NCBI GenBank assembly: GCA_019044685.2
Contig: JAGTXX020000009.1
Coordinates: forward strand, 806,001 to 870,000
DNA: 64,000 nucleotides
Source of the DNA: Nannochloris sp. 'desiccata'
Taxonomy: Eukaryota > Chlorophyta > Trebouxiophyceae > Chlorellales > Chlorellaceae
Direction of reading: 5' to 3'
Part shown: positions 43,373 through 53,151 of the stretch, piece after piece
Layout: every line of letters begins with the position of its first letter
Position numbering within the stretch: the stretch's first letter is position 1
Notes under the pieces: model-generated
The model's input: only the letters and a program-made list of their open reading frames with translations
What the model was told of the DNA's origin: nothing
Database searches by the model: none
Program-made: the position numbers and the translations under genes

Positions 43373-44239
43373 CTACCAGAGGGTTTGCTGCTTGCAGCAC
43401 AGTTTTAGCGTTGGTCTTGCCGTCTTGGTGCAGTTTTCTTGCCCCGCTGAGCTCATGTTGAAAAGGGTGATTGGGCCCTCTGCAGAGCTATGGTGCTCTA
43501 CGTTGGAGATGGCGAAGCCAGAAAACTTGATAAGGGTCAGGTCTTGGCCACGGCAGCCAAGCACAAGCAGCAGATTGAGGGTCAGATGCCCTCTCATCAA
43601 GGATTGCAAATCTGGGTGGCGGGAAGTCAACACGGCGGCGTACACCTCTCTGGCCTCAGCTTCAGAAATAGTGAATTAACTCGCCCTTCTTGCCACTGGG
43701 ATATCGTCGGACCGAGAACTCTCCTTCAGCTTAGCAGCGCAGACATAGTTTACTACATTTGCCCATTCTGTTTTGGGAACTCCATCCACCAAGGTATTGA
43801 CCCGACAACTCGACGGCACTCCGAGTTGCACCAGCGTGAGCTTGCCAACTCCCTGCCTCAGATGTGCTAACTGCGCAGCAGGGTCTTTGCAGCCCGCTGG
43901 AGCACCAATTAGGTCGTCAATGATTTCTTTCACGAGAGAGCAGACCTCATTAAACGGGTGAGCGAGCATCGGGCGTCCTTTGGCAGCACACTTTTCAGCA
44001 AAACGACAGACAGCTGTGAGCCAGTTTGTGCGCGTAGCCTTGGCATATCCATTGATAAAGTTACTGTGCACCTGATAGAGCACGTAGCGCTCCAGCTTGA
44101 GGGTCTTACCTTCAAAGAAAGCGAGAATATCTTGGTCGGCCAACTGTTCAGCGTCGGGAGCATCCATACCAATTTTGAACACATCATGAAGCAAAGCAAA
44201 ACGACGTTGCACCTCATCATCCACAAATTCCTGAATCAT
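43373..44239 (-). pseudogene. Tyrosine-recombinase-like element gene, decayed
   Basis: Two consecutive minus-strand pieces in the same frame, 43676-44239 and 43373-43645, are separated by a TAA and a few codons. The first has a helical region ending in AKATRTNWLTAVCRFAEKC, which looks like the core-binding domain of tyrosine recombinases. The second opens FTISEAEAREVYAAVL, then LLLVLGCRGQDLTLIKFSGF, which mirrors 'L.l.l.tG.R..dl..L', where the first catalytic Arg sits. No full set of catalytic residues can be followed downstream. Crypton-like or other tyrosine-recombinase transposons would fit. The in-frame stop and the loss of the C-terminal catalytic part argue for a relic. Confidence 0.45.
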
Positions 44240-44254
44240 CTCCGTATTAAAAGG

Positions 44255-44400
44255 TTTGTTTTGATCCTCATGGCGGTGAAGATCACGGTGAAAACCACGG
44301 CCATGAAAATGGTCTGAGAGCGGGCATCGCCTGTTTTCCCAAGGGTCTGCTGTGTTTCCCAGAAGTATTTGATTTATTTAGAACACAACGAATGAGAATG
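44255..44400. repeat. Dispersed repeat, copy A
   Basis: This stretch resembles 47795-47935 in the same order along about 125 bases. The shared core includes CTGAGAGCGGGCATCGCCTG, then a TTCCCAAGGGTC block and a CCCAGAA block. It lies directly upstream of the recombinase-like reading frame, so it may be the end of that element. Confidence 0.75.
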
Positions 44401-44616
44401 ATGGGCTCACCAGCCTCTCAGAGTCTGCACGGCAGTGGTCCCGGCCCGAAAAACTGGTCGGACTCCGGAGAGAAATAGGAGGCTAGGAATCTTTCGTTTC
44501 CTGGCAATGATAATTTTGATGAAAAGACTGGTCAATACCGCGGAGATTACTATGCTTAATAAGATTTTTGTTTGCTAATCAATTGGATCCTTAGTTAATC
44601 CTGATTTCATTAAAGA

Positions 44617-46795
44617 ATGTTGCCCCGCTTAAGAGCAAGCGCCAAAAAAACGATTGGATTGTTAGAAAGAAGGGTATCGTCTTCAAAGCAAAGTTTTGAA
44701 GCAGGTAAATTTTCATTGAGAGATTTTTTCAACACATCTTGAATCTAATATCTATTTTACATCCTTCTCTCCTCAGCAACTAACACTGCATCCTATCTTA
44801 TTCTCTCCCAACCAGACTAATGAAACACCCGGGTTTGTCCGAAATCAACACAAGGCTGAGCTCCCTCCTGACGCCAAAGCCACCCCTGCTGCCACGCCCA
44901 AACCTCCATTGCCGTCAACAGGAGCATCTAGCTCTGCTTCTTCTTCTTCCTCCTCCTTCTTCTCCTATTGGCAATCCCGCTCATCTATTCCTAAAATTGC
45001 AAGCCTCTTCGGAGCCGGTGCTCTAGGTGCTCTAGCTACAGGTGCTTTAATTTATTCTCTTGGCGGTAAAGGTGATGGCGGTGGTGACGATACAAAGAAG
45101 AAAAAAAGCAAAGGGGAAGGAGAGAGTCCATTTTTTAACAGGTCTGCCGAGAAGGAGGAGTTCGAGAAGAAGTTAAATAATAAACCTGGTGCCATTACAG
45201 TGTTGATTGGGCCTCCAAGCTGTGGCAAGTCGGTAAGATCAGTCTTCCTTCTGCAAATCTCTTGAGAACGCTCGCTTGTTGGCACAGATAACAAACATCA
45301 TTTCGTTTTGCTAGACTCATTTGGGTACAGGTATTTAAACAGTCTATTTCTATCTTGTCATTCGTTGCAGAGATTTTTGAAGGAGGTGGTTGATCAATTG
45401 CTTCTGGGGCAGGATCCTCCTCCGGTCATTTTCATCAACAGCCGCCTGGTACAGGTGGATGGGCCAGAAGAAATCTCCAAGGCGCTCTGCGATGGCATTA
45501 CCTCTCAAAAGAATCTATTAAATGTATCCAAATTCCCAGATTTAGTTCAAGCGATTCTTGAACAAGTTTCTGGGGTTGCTGGGGTAAAGACGCCAGTAGG
45601 AGACGTCTCGGTAAATTTGGCGAAATTGGCAGAGTGGTTTAAGAAGGATGAAGGCAATTTGACTAAAACAATCGAAAAGCTGAAGATTGTGTTTACATCC
45701 ACGGCATTGCTGCCCAGAAAGCCTGTGATAGTAATAGGTAGGGTTGTTTGAAAATTTTGGATTTTGTTTCACCGCTTCTTGAAACAATTTGAAAGCTGTG
45801 TTTTCCTTGTATTAATTATTTGCCCCTAAAATATTCCATTTGCAGATGAAGCAAATATGCTAATGGACTGGAAAGAAGAAGATTCTAAAGAGAAAAATCT
45901 AAAACATTTGCTCGCCTTTTTGGTTGCCATCTCAAAAGAGGCAAACCTAGTGCATGTGCACGTGGCCACTTCAGATTTTTTCCTAGTTACTTGGCTAAAA
46001 TTAAGTAGGTTTCAGTGCTTTCGTTGTTTGAATTTATTTCGTGCATTACCATATCAGCAACTTATTTATATTGTTTAATTTGCTTTTGCAGAGGGATTGG
46101 CTACGAACAACTTCGTAATAAAGGTCCTCGGGGACCTGACTGAAGAAGAAGCTCGGGGTTTTTTTCTTGGTGATGGTGTTAAGGGAACTTGGGCTGGTAT
46201 TATCAATGTCCCTTCTTCCCCGAAACCGGTGCCGTCTGGGACAGAAGAACACTGGCCCGCCATTTATGAGCGGTGTGGCGGGAATATTGGAATGCTGCAG
46301 CAGTGTGTGATAGAGGCTAGGGCCCAAGGGAATTGGAAAGATGCATTAGATATTGTTGTTGCAAACTCACGTTCTGCAATTGAACAAGGCTTTAAACCAA
46401 AAGTAATACCAAAGCGCGATGAGCTCCCTGACTGGTTTGAAGATCAATGGGCGACGGTGCTGCAGTGCCTTACCACAGCACCGCATCATGCTGTGCTTCG
46501 TAACGAGCTCGCGAAGAATTTGGGAAAAGAAGATGAGGAACGTGGAGATGAGATTATTTTGTCCATGGTCAAGTATAATTTGCTGGCGTTGCGGCCTTAC
46601 TCTACTCTGGCACGTGATCTTCCTCGAGAGGTATATGGTGTTGACGAAGAAGAAGTGGTGACCTTGCCATCTCCAGGCCATGTATGGGCTGCTAAACGCA
46701 TACTACTCAGAAGGAAGAGTGATGCTGACAAAGCTGCTGCGGAGCTGGTTGAAAATGCCAAGAGTAAACCGAAAAAATACTTTGGTCTGCTATGA
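44617..46795 (+). CDS. P-loop ATPase of the archaeal-type ATPase family, copy 2
   Basis: Exons 44777-45232, 45371-45737, 45846-46004 and 46092-46795 join in phase. A leader exon from ATG 44617 fits in phase if its donor is at 44674 (AGG|GTATCG), giving 580 residues; a stronger donor at 44705 has the wrong phase, so the 5' end is uncertain. A membrane-like Ala/Gly segment at about residues 75-95 precedes Walker A VLIGPPSCGKS. Walker B is PVIVIDEANMLMDW. The sensor-like strand is HVHVATSDFFLVTWL, and the C-terminal winged-helix-like part ends LRPYSTLARDLPREV and LPSPGHVWAAKR. Order and motifs match the gene at 31590-33566. Function unknown. Confidence 0.7.
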
Positions 46796-47794
46796 TTTGG
46801 CATCAAACTCTTTTTTGTTTTTTACTTTTATTTCCCGTTCTCTAAGCGGCTTGCCCTTTTATCTCTCTGTAGCTGGTGTAGTTATATAGTGCGAAGAATT
46901 TCATACAGTTTTACTTTCCATTTCATTTCCTGGCAACTGTTTCATTTAAAAAAGAATATTAAAAAGTACAATTAATTAATGTATTGCCCTTCACTTTTTC
47001 CCTGCATTGCTGTTCAATTGGTGATGGGTCTTTAAAGTTCGAAATAATCTTTAAAGTTCGAGTTTATCTCGCTTAATTTCTGGCATCTTCACGGAGACTA
47101 GAAACACCGTGGGGCCGATTGGCTCGAATCTGGCCGAAAAACTTGTCAGATCTTAGATCTAAAATTGTTGGAGTATGGTCCATGGGGCGCCAACGACCCG
47201 CCAGCCTGATCTAACTGGACGGATGTCACTGCACAAATGACATTATAGAGTGTGGGCGCAGGGCGCTCGAAGCTGTTAAAATACTTGCAGAGGATCTGCA
47301 ACAGTCGGTGTTCGGGGGCACGTGTATGGAGAGAGGAATAGGCGTGAAACTGGCGATGGCTGCGGCTTGAGTACTGTGTTGGCGAATATAACTGCTTGGA
47401 TATACTTGTTATCTGCTTAAAATTCATTGATTGTTGCTTTTCCATTTAAATAGGGGTGGCCTGAAGTCGCGCTGGCGGCTTCTCACGATCCCTTAAGTCA
47501 CCCTGTTGGGGTTAATTTGTTTTGTTTTGTTTTGCTGTTCAGGGGCCGCTCCGCAGCAGAACAGGGCGCTCCGATACCTGATATCAAGGGTGCCAGGATA
47601 AAACATGAATTAACTATTCTTGTGCAGAGAGTGGGCGGAGAGGTTGTGCAAACTTTGGCAAAAGGCTGCCGATCAAGGTGTTGCAGATCGGCCTGTGAAG
47701 CCGAAGACCCTTCTCTGGGCGATTCGTTGCGATATATAACATATCTATATCTTCTGGGGTGGCGTATCAAGCCGCATTACATAGTTGGAGGTCT
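46796..47794. other. Gene-poor stretch after ATPase copy 2
   Basis: It has a near-perfect tandem copy of TCTTTAAAGTTCGA around 47030-47065 and a TTTTG repeat at about 47518-47535. Plus- and minus-strand frames near 47150-47830 have no recognisable domain and shift over short distances. I see no supportable gene. Confidence 0.4.
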
Positions 47795-47935
47795 GTTTTC
47801 GTTCCTCATGACGGTGAAGTTCACGGTTTAGATCAGCCATGAAACAGGTCTGAGAGCGGGCATCGCCTGTTTCCCAAGGGTCCTCTGTGGTTCCCAGAAA
47901 TATTAGATTAATTTAAAACACAATTAACAAGGTTC
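47795..47935. repeat. Dispersed repeat, copy B
   Basis: Second copy of the repeat at 44255-44400, in the same orientation, with roughly four of five bases shared by eye. No recombinase-like frame lies next to this copy, so it may be a solo end of the same element family. Confidence 0.75.
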
Positions 47936-48260
47936 CTGCCCGTTTCCTAGGGTATTTCCCACTGTTTCCAAACGAGCATGCTCTTTTTAACTTAATTGAA
48001 TTACTGAATAGACGAACAAATGAAGAGAGAAGATACCCTGGATTCTAGTCTAAACAAATAATCTTATGAATTTATGCGGACGCTAGATTAGGTGACAATG
48101 TCTACTTTGCGTGAAGGGCGTTACCCATTACCCCAGGCAAACACTAATCATGTCTTCAAAAAAATGCAACTAGAAATCAAACAATTTTTTTCTAATCTAG
48201 CGTGAGCACCCAGACCACGCATCCTAGTATCTTCACAGGAGAACCAGAAAGCAAACAGCC
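47936..48260. promoter_or_regulatory. Upstream region of the membrane RING gene
   Basis: 325 bases of AT-rich sequence that should contain the promoter of the gene starting at 48261. No motif is assigned. Confidence 0.35.
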
Positions 48261-51200
48261 ATGGTGGTAATACCGCGTAATCTCCTGCTTCTCGCTTTTC
48301 TCTCTCTGGCTCTCCATGCAGTCGTTCACACTGGCGCCGCTCCTACGTCTTGGGGCTTGGCCTCCCTCTGCCTTTGGGGTGCTGTCTTCACCCTACGTGG
48401 ATGGCATCGTATGGATATATGGGAACAACGCCTCCTCATGTGGGCTATGTTCTCCATCGGCTCCTTTGCACACTTCCTAAAAGCGGACCCTGAATTCACC
48501 GGCTGGTCTTCTGTTTACTATTTTTGTGGCCCTAAATACGAATACTGCACCTCTACCTTCAGATGGAATTTACCAGGATGGCGTAAAGCTATAGTTCTTT
48601 GGAATTTTTGTCTCTCTACCGCCTTAGCTTTCCAACGACTAGCTATAGAATACGGCCTTGGCGGGTTGCTGCCAGGAGAAGAGGCCATCGCTCGAGAAAG
48701 TTTTATCTCGATAGCATGGCGATTAATTCCCTTTTGGCTCAACCACTGGGAAAGCAATTTCGGTGCAGAATGTTCGAGTATATTATTTGAGCTACCACAT
48801 TTCGCTTTGGAATTGCTGGTGGTGTTGCCTTTGGTTCAAATAATAGCAGGGAGGTTGAGGGTCGTGGGGCACCCGCACTTGCGAGCAGATGACCCACCTC
48901 AAGAACAGCAACATGAGCACCGTATTAATGGCCAGGTTAGACATAGAAATAACAACAATGAACCACCAGTAGCATTAGCACCAGATGTACTACGATGTGC
49001 CTGGATCAACGATTCTTCTCAGTTGATGTTGTTCCCGAGGCTGAGGGCGCATAAGAGAACGATGGCTGTTATAGCATGCATTACGACAGGTAAGCTAAGA
49101 TGTATTCAGATAGTATACAAGAATTGACATACGTGGATTTAGTTAATAATTTTACCAGTAGGGTTTTAGTAGATTGAAGGTTATAGAGCTATAGGGCACT
49201 CAAGAAGAGACGATCTGATAATGTTTTTTTTCTCTTGCAGTTGCGGCATTCAATGCTCTAGTTGTTCCTCTAGCTATAGAACGACAAGCCTATATTGCAC
49301 CTCGTTCTCAAGCTATCTTTGAATACGAAGCTGAGATTTCAGCAATCGTCTCAGCAGGCGCAGCAGCAGATAGAACAATGTTGTATTTAGAAAAAGAATT
49401 CCGAAATGCTGCAAAAAATAATAATGACGTTGATGGCAATAGTACTACCAGTAGTACAGTTACTAGTCCTCAGTATGATGTAGATAAATTGTTGACTTTA
49501 GTCCCCTGTGTTGCTGCGCATAACTGCACTGGACCGCTCTCGACTGAGATATTAGCCGCGTTGCAACACCGCCAGAAAAGCGGTGCGTGGTTGGGAGAGA
49601 CCTTGTCCTCTTATTTTGCATCCTACCTGTCTTCTTTTGGTGAAGAAGATGGAGTTGAAAGTGCACATAGGGATAGAGAGTATGCAGGACCGTTGTTGGT
49701 GCCTACACATTGGGCTATCCGGCTACTCTATGTCCTCAATGAGAATGCCGGTAAGCAACCGAAGACAGCAGCATTAAAAGGAAAAGAGGTTTTCAATAGA
49801 AAGGAAGCCAACGATGAACTACTTCAAATTGACCCTTTACGATTAGCTACGATAATATTTGACCTAAAACCAGCAGCAAATAGCAGCAGTGATAGCAATA
49901 TCAGTGGCAACGGGGTTGAAGAGCAAAACGACAAGTACCAGAGTTCGTCTCTGTTGCAAACTGGAATGGATGCTCTAGACAGCGTGTGGGCTGCAGCATC
50001 TGCAGCAACTTTAGGAGGCTACCAGAAGCTTGACATGTTTTCTAAACGCTCTCCAACCGAGTTTGAAAACATGAGAGAAGCTTACTTGAATAAAATCTCC
50101 GCGGCAGCGGCCAAAGCCGGGGCGGCTTCCCCCCCTTCTCCAGCACTCGTTCTCCCTCGGTTGTACCGGACTATGCACAAACACGTAATGGAAATGCGTC
50201 GTATGAAAGATGAAGACCATAGAGCACTCGTTCCGCTCGTAGAATCCGCTCTTGCTATCATGCGACTCTCTTGTGAGCGGTGGTTTGCTTTAATTGGTGT
50301 CTATCTGGGGTATCTCTTATTTAGAGATCCACCCCCTGCTGCGCGTGCGTTGATCCGATTCGTCGCCCGTGTCTCCCGTATCTTCCAACGTGCTATTTTG
50401 CTCTCATTCCCTGCTGTCTGCTGGGTGTATGGAGCAGGTTTGGTGTTTTCCAGTTTTGCGAGTGTTATTTTCTGGGCAGGACCAGTGCTGCGAGGATTAG
50501 AGCATTTGAGATCTGCTACGGCATCTGTAGCGCCGAAAGAGTGGCATGATGCGACGCCTGATGAGTTTGAGAGAATGGGTGGACTGTGTGCTATCTGTTG
50601 GGGCGATCTAGGAACTACTGATAGCTCTAGCGGGAATGGGAGTGGTAGCCATGGCGCTGGTGTCAACGGCACTGCAACAGAAACACCGGAAGGTAGAAAT
50701 GAAGCACCTGATGCTTCTGAAGCTGCAAGTGTTCATCACATTCGTGCTGCAGGTCTACCTTGTGGCCATGCGTACCATCGCAAATGCATTGTGGGTTGGC
50801 TACAGTCTTGTTATGGGCAAGGACGTACCCCAACCTGCCCCATGTGCCAAACTGAGGTACCAGTCCGTATAAAGTATCGATTGCCCTTAACTATGAACGC
50901 AATTGAAGTAGAACAAGCCGAAGCTGATGGAGAAGGTGCAGGAGCAGGAGGTATTAATGGTGCTGCTGATGGTGGTGGCGGTGGTGGTGGTCCTCATAGA
51001 AGGGAGCCTGGTATTCCGGGCTTAGATATGCTAGTTGATGAGTTATCTGAAGAGTTTAGGCATAGATTTGAGCCTCCTATGGGATTGGCGCATGTGGAAA
51101 ATAACAACCAGGAAGGGCAAGTCCAACATGACCGCCACGCACCAGCAGCAGCGCCGCGAGCTGCACAGCAGCCACTGCTCGCTGAAGCAGCGCATTTAGC

Positions 51201-51402
51201 ACAAATGCATCCTGATATTCAAGCCGTTCTCCGTGTTGCTGTTGATGCTGCTGAAGCAGCTGAAGCTCAACAAGAGGAACAACACCCCCAAGGAGAAGAA
51301 GCCGTTGAAGACGAGAGATTGCAGCAGCGGCGGCGGGATGGGCATCTTTTCCGGTTCCGTTTTTTTCATAGGCAAGGCGGCAGGCAACAGCCTCCTTTAT
51401 AA
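48261..51402 (+). CDS. Large multi-span membrane RING-H2 protein, probable E3 ligase
   Basis: Exons 48261-49089 and 49241-51402 join in phase 1 to give 996 residues. The N-terminus is a signal-anchor-like segment (LLLLAFLSLALHAVVHTG), with more spans near residues 33-52, 65-80 and 170-190, and others near 270-290, 600-620 and 645-670. The RING-H2 domain at about 710-810 has CAICW, a long loop of about 50 residues rich in Ser/Gly/Ala, then CGHAYHRKC and CPMC. The loop is longer than the usual about 20 residues. The last about 170 residues are Ala/Glu/Gln-rich low complexity. An ER or endomembrane ligase of the HRD1 or DOA10 kind of role is possible, but the sequence is not clearly either. Confidence 0.72.
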
Positions 51403-51624
51403 AGAATGTCAGTGGTGTTACTTTGAGTTGAATCGTTCGTTGTATAGCTTTCTTTTTGTTGTATGTCTAGGTGATTTTTATTGTACTCCTTTATTTGCTG
51501 ACCTTCTTAACGCAAGAAATAATTCAGGCACCGTCTAAATAGTGAGATCAGGATCAACTCAATATCGCAAAAATGCTTCATGCCAGTCGTGTATAGCTCC
51601 TCTCTTTTCAGCTTCGCCAAATAA

Positions 51625-51828
51625 GGACGCCATTCTGAAAGGCGGCCTTTTGCATCTGTTCCTGGACCCAACGATCTCCCAGGCCCGCAGCCAGTCTCCA
51701 AGGCAACACGTGCTCGGTACCTTGACTCACTGAAGAAATGTACGGATAAAACTGCTTCAAACAGACCGAGTTTTACAGAAGTTGCAGGAAAGCTTCGTGA
51801 AATAGCGGAAAGTGGGCCTGTCGAGTAA
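51625..51828 (+). pseudogene. Tail fragment of a TKL-type protein kinase
   Basis: The frame opens after a stop at 51622-51624 and ends in TAA 51826-51828. It contains RARYLDSLKKCTDKTASNRP followed at once by SFTEVAGKLREI. This is subdomain XI of tyrosine-kinase-like kinases, whose signature is a Cys, a few residues, then RPxFxEVxxxL. No preceding kinase domain is present in the window and the upstream frame is closed, so it is a truncated leftover or the last exon of a lost gene. Confidence 0.5.
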
Positions 51829-52008
51829 GCCATACTTTAAATATGTACTTTCTTTTTGTCTCTATATCTATCGATAGATAGTTATTTAAAAATCAAGCGA
51901 GAGAGAAGCAATTTCAATATAATGGTTCGTATCGGAGGGCTGTTGTCTTCAAATTACTGTAAAATTAGTTAAGATACCTAATCGACGGCGCAGAAAAACA
52001 AGAAAAGT

Positions 52009-52921
52009 TTATACAGATTCAACACCAACTCTGGATGCAGGAGGCTCTTGCCTTGGTGCCGCATCCGCTGCCGCCGCCGCAGCAAACTCTTGCCTATCTA
52101 ATTCAGCCTGCATCTGTGCCGGGGTCATTCCACAGCAGCATCTGAACAGGATATTGATAGGCAAGCACAAGCAGTACAAAACAACGCCCAGTAACAAGAA
52201 AACAAGCAACAAAGGAATTAATAAGATCAACATGATCAAAGCAATTACTTGACCCAGCACAGGAATTCTTAATACTTTATCCATCCAAGCGGGAATTTGG
52301 ACAGGATAAGCAGCTTGAGCAGCTTCCCAATCAGCGTATGTCATCTCTGAGGCATTGGTCCCAGCAGCAGCAGTCACATCAGTGACGTAGGCATCGTATA
52401 ATCTTTTCTTAATGGGGTTAGTGAGCGTGTCGTTGGCTTGATTGAGAATGGCAGAAGCATTGGCGGCATTGGGGTTGTTGGGGCACTTGTCAGGATGAAC
52501 TAGACGGGAAAGGCGAAGGTAATTTGTACGGATATCAGCAGGATCGCTGTCTTTAAGGACCTGTTAATAGTAAGGGAAATAGGGGTTGTCGTCAGTTGGT
52601 CAGGCATAAGTGAAAATTCATAGACGAAAACTTGATATGTTGGATAAAAGAGGGTTCAATGATGGCGCGTGTAGGATATCTAATGCATAGTAGACGCTAC
52701 AGGTTTGTTTTGTAAATGTCTGTCAAAGATATAGAGAGGCTGCAGGTTCTCATCCTCAATACAGAATTTGAAACTGATCTCACCTTCAAGCAAATGTAAT
52801 AGTTTTGTTTGTTTTTGATGATACGAGCTACCTCTTCGTCAGGGGTGCTAAAGCTAGCGGCCTTGCCTACATTTGACACACCTCTTTTCAAGGATGATGG
52901 AGTCGAAGGGATAGACGCCAT
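52009..52921 (-). CDS. Membrane-anchored DnaJ-domain protein
   Basis: Exons 52784-52921 and 52009-52560 join in phase 0 (AAG|GTC) to give 229 residues. The J-domain runs from about residue 25 to 100: NYYICLKVLKDSDP, then LSRLVHPDKCPNNP with the HPD motif, and the helix IV-like KRLYDAY. The intron divides helix I from the rest. A hydrophobic region at about 155-195 (VIALIMLILLIPLLLVFLLLGVV and CLCLPINILF) looks like two spans or a hairpin in the membrane. A short Ala/Gln/Arg tail follows. It likely recruits Hsp70 to an organelle or ER membrane. The gene starts 230 bases from the divergent TPR gene. Confidence 0.82.
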
Positions 52922-53151
52922 CTTCTTTTGCTGATTAATATTTGTGAGACTGTCCTAGAGGAAGAGCGCACTCTAGATCGATCACAAGAACCTAAATGGT
53001 GATGATGAATAATTATTTTAGAACGATCATAATCAATGTGACGAAGGTCTAGGCTGGCTAGACTACAGTGTAGCTTTTCAAAAAAATCCATGAGCCTTAA
53101 ACGACCTTTGAACGTCGCTAATGATTCTATATCATTATAACCTAGAATAAA

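Noticed and set aside
43275..43870. Overlapping plus-strand frames of 126-134 residues
   Set aside because: They overlap one another and the more convincing minus-strand recombinase-like frame, and show no domain.
47100..47165. Possible tRNA (TTGGCTCGAATCTGG looks like a T-arm)
   Set aside because: No matching acceptor stem or anticodon arm could be folded around it.
47498..47831. Plus- and minus-strand frames of 90-104 residues beside repeat copy B
   Set aside because: They include the TTTTG repeat and part of the dispersed repeat, and show no domain or agreement with the frame beside copy A.
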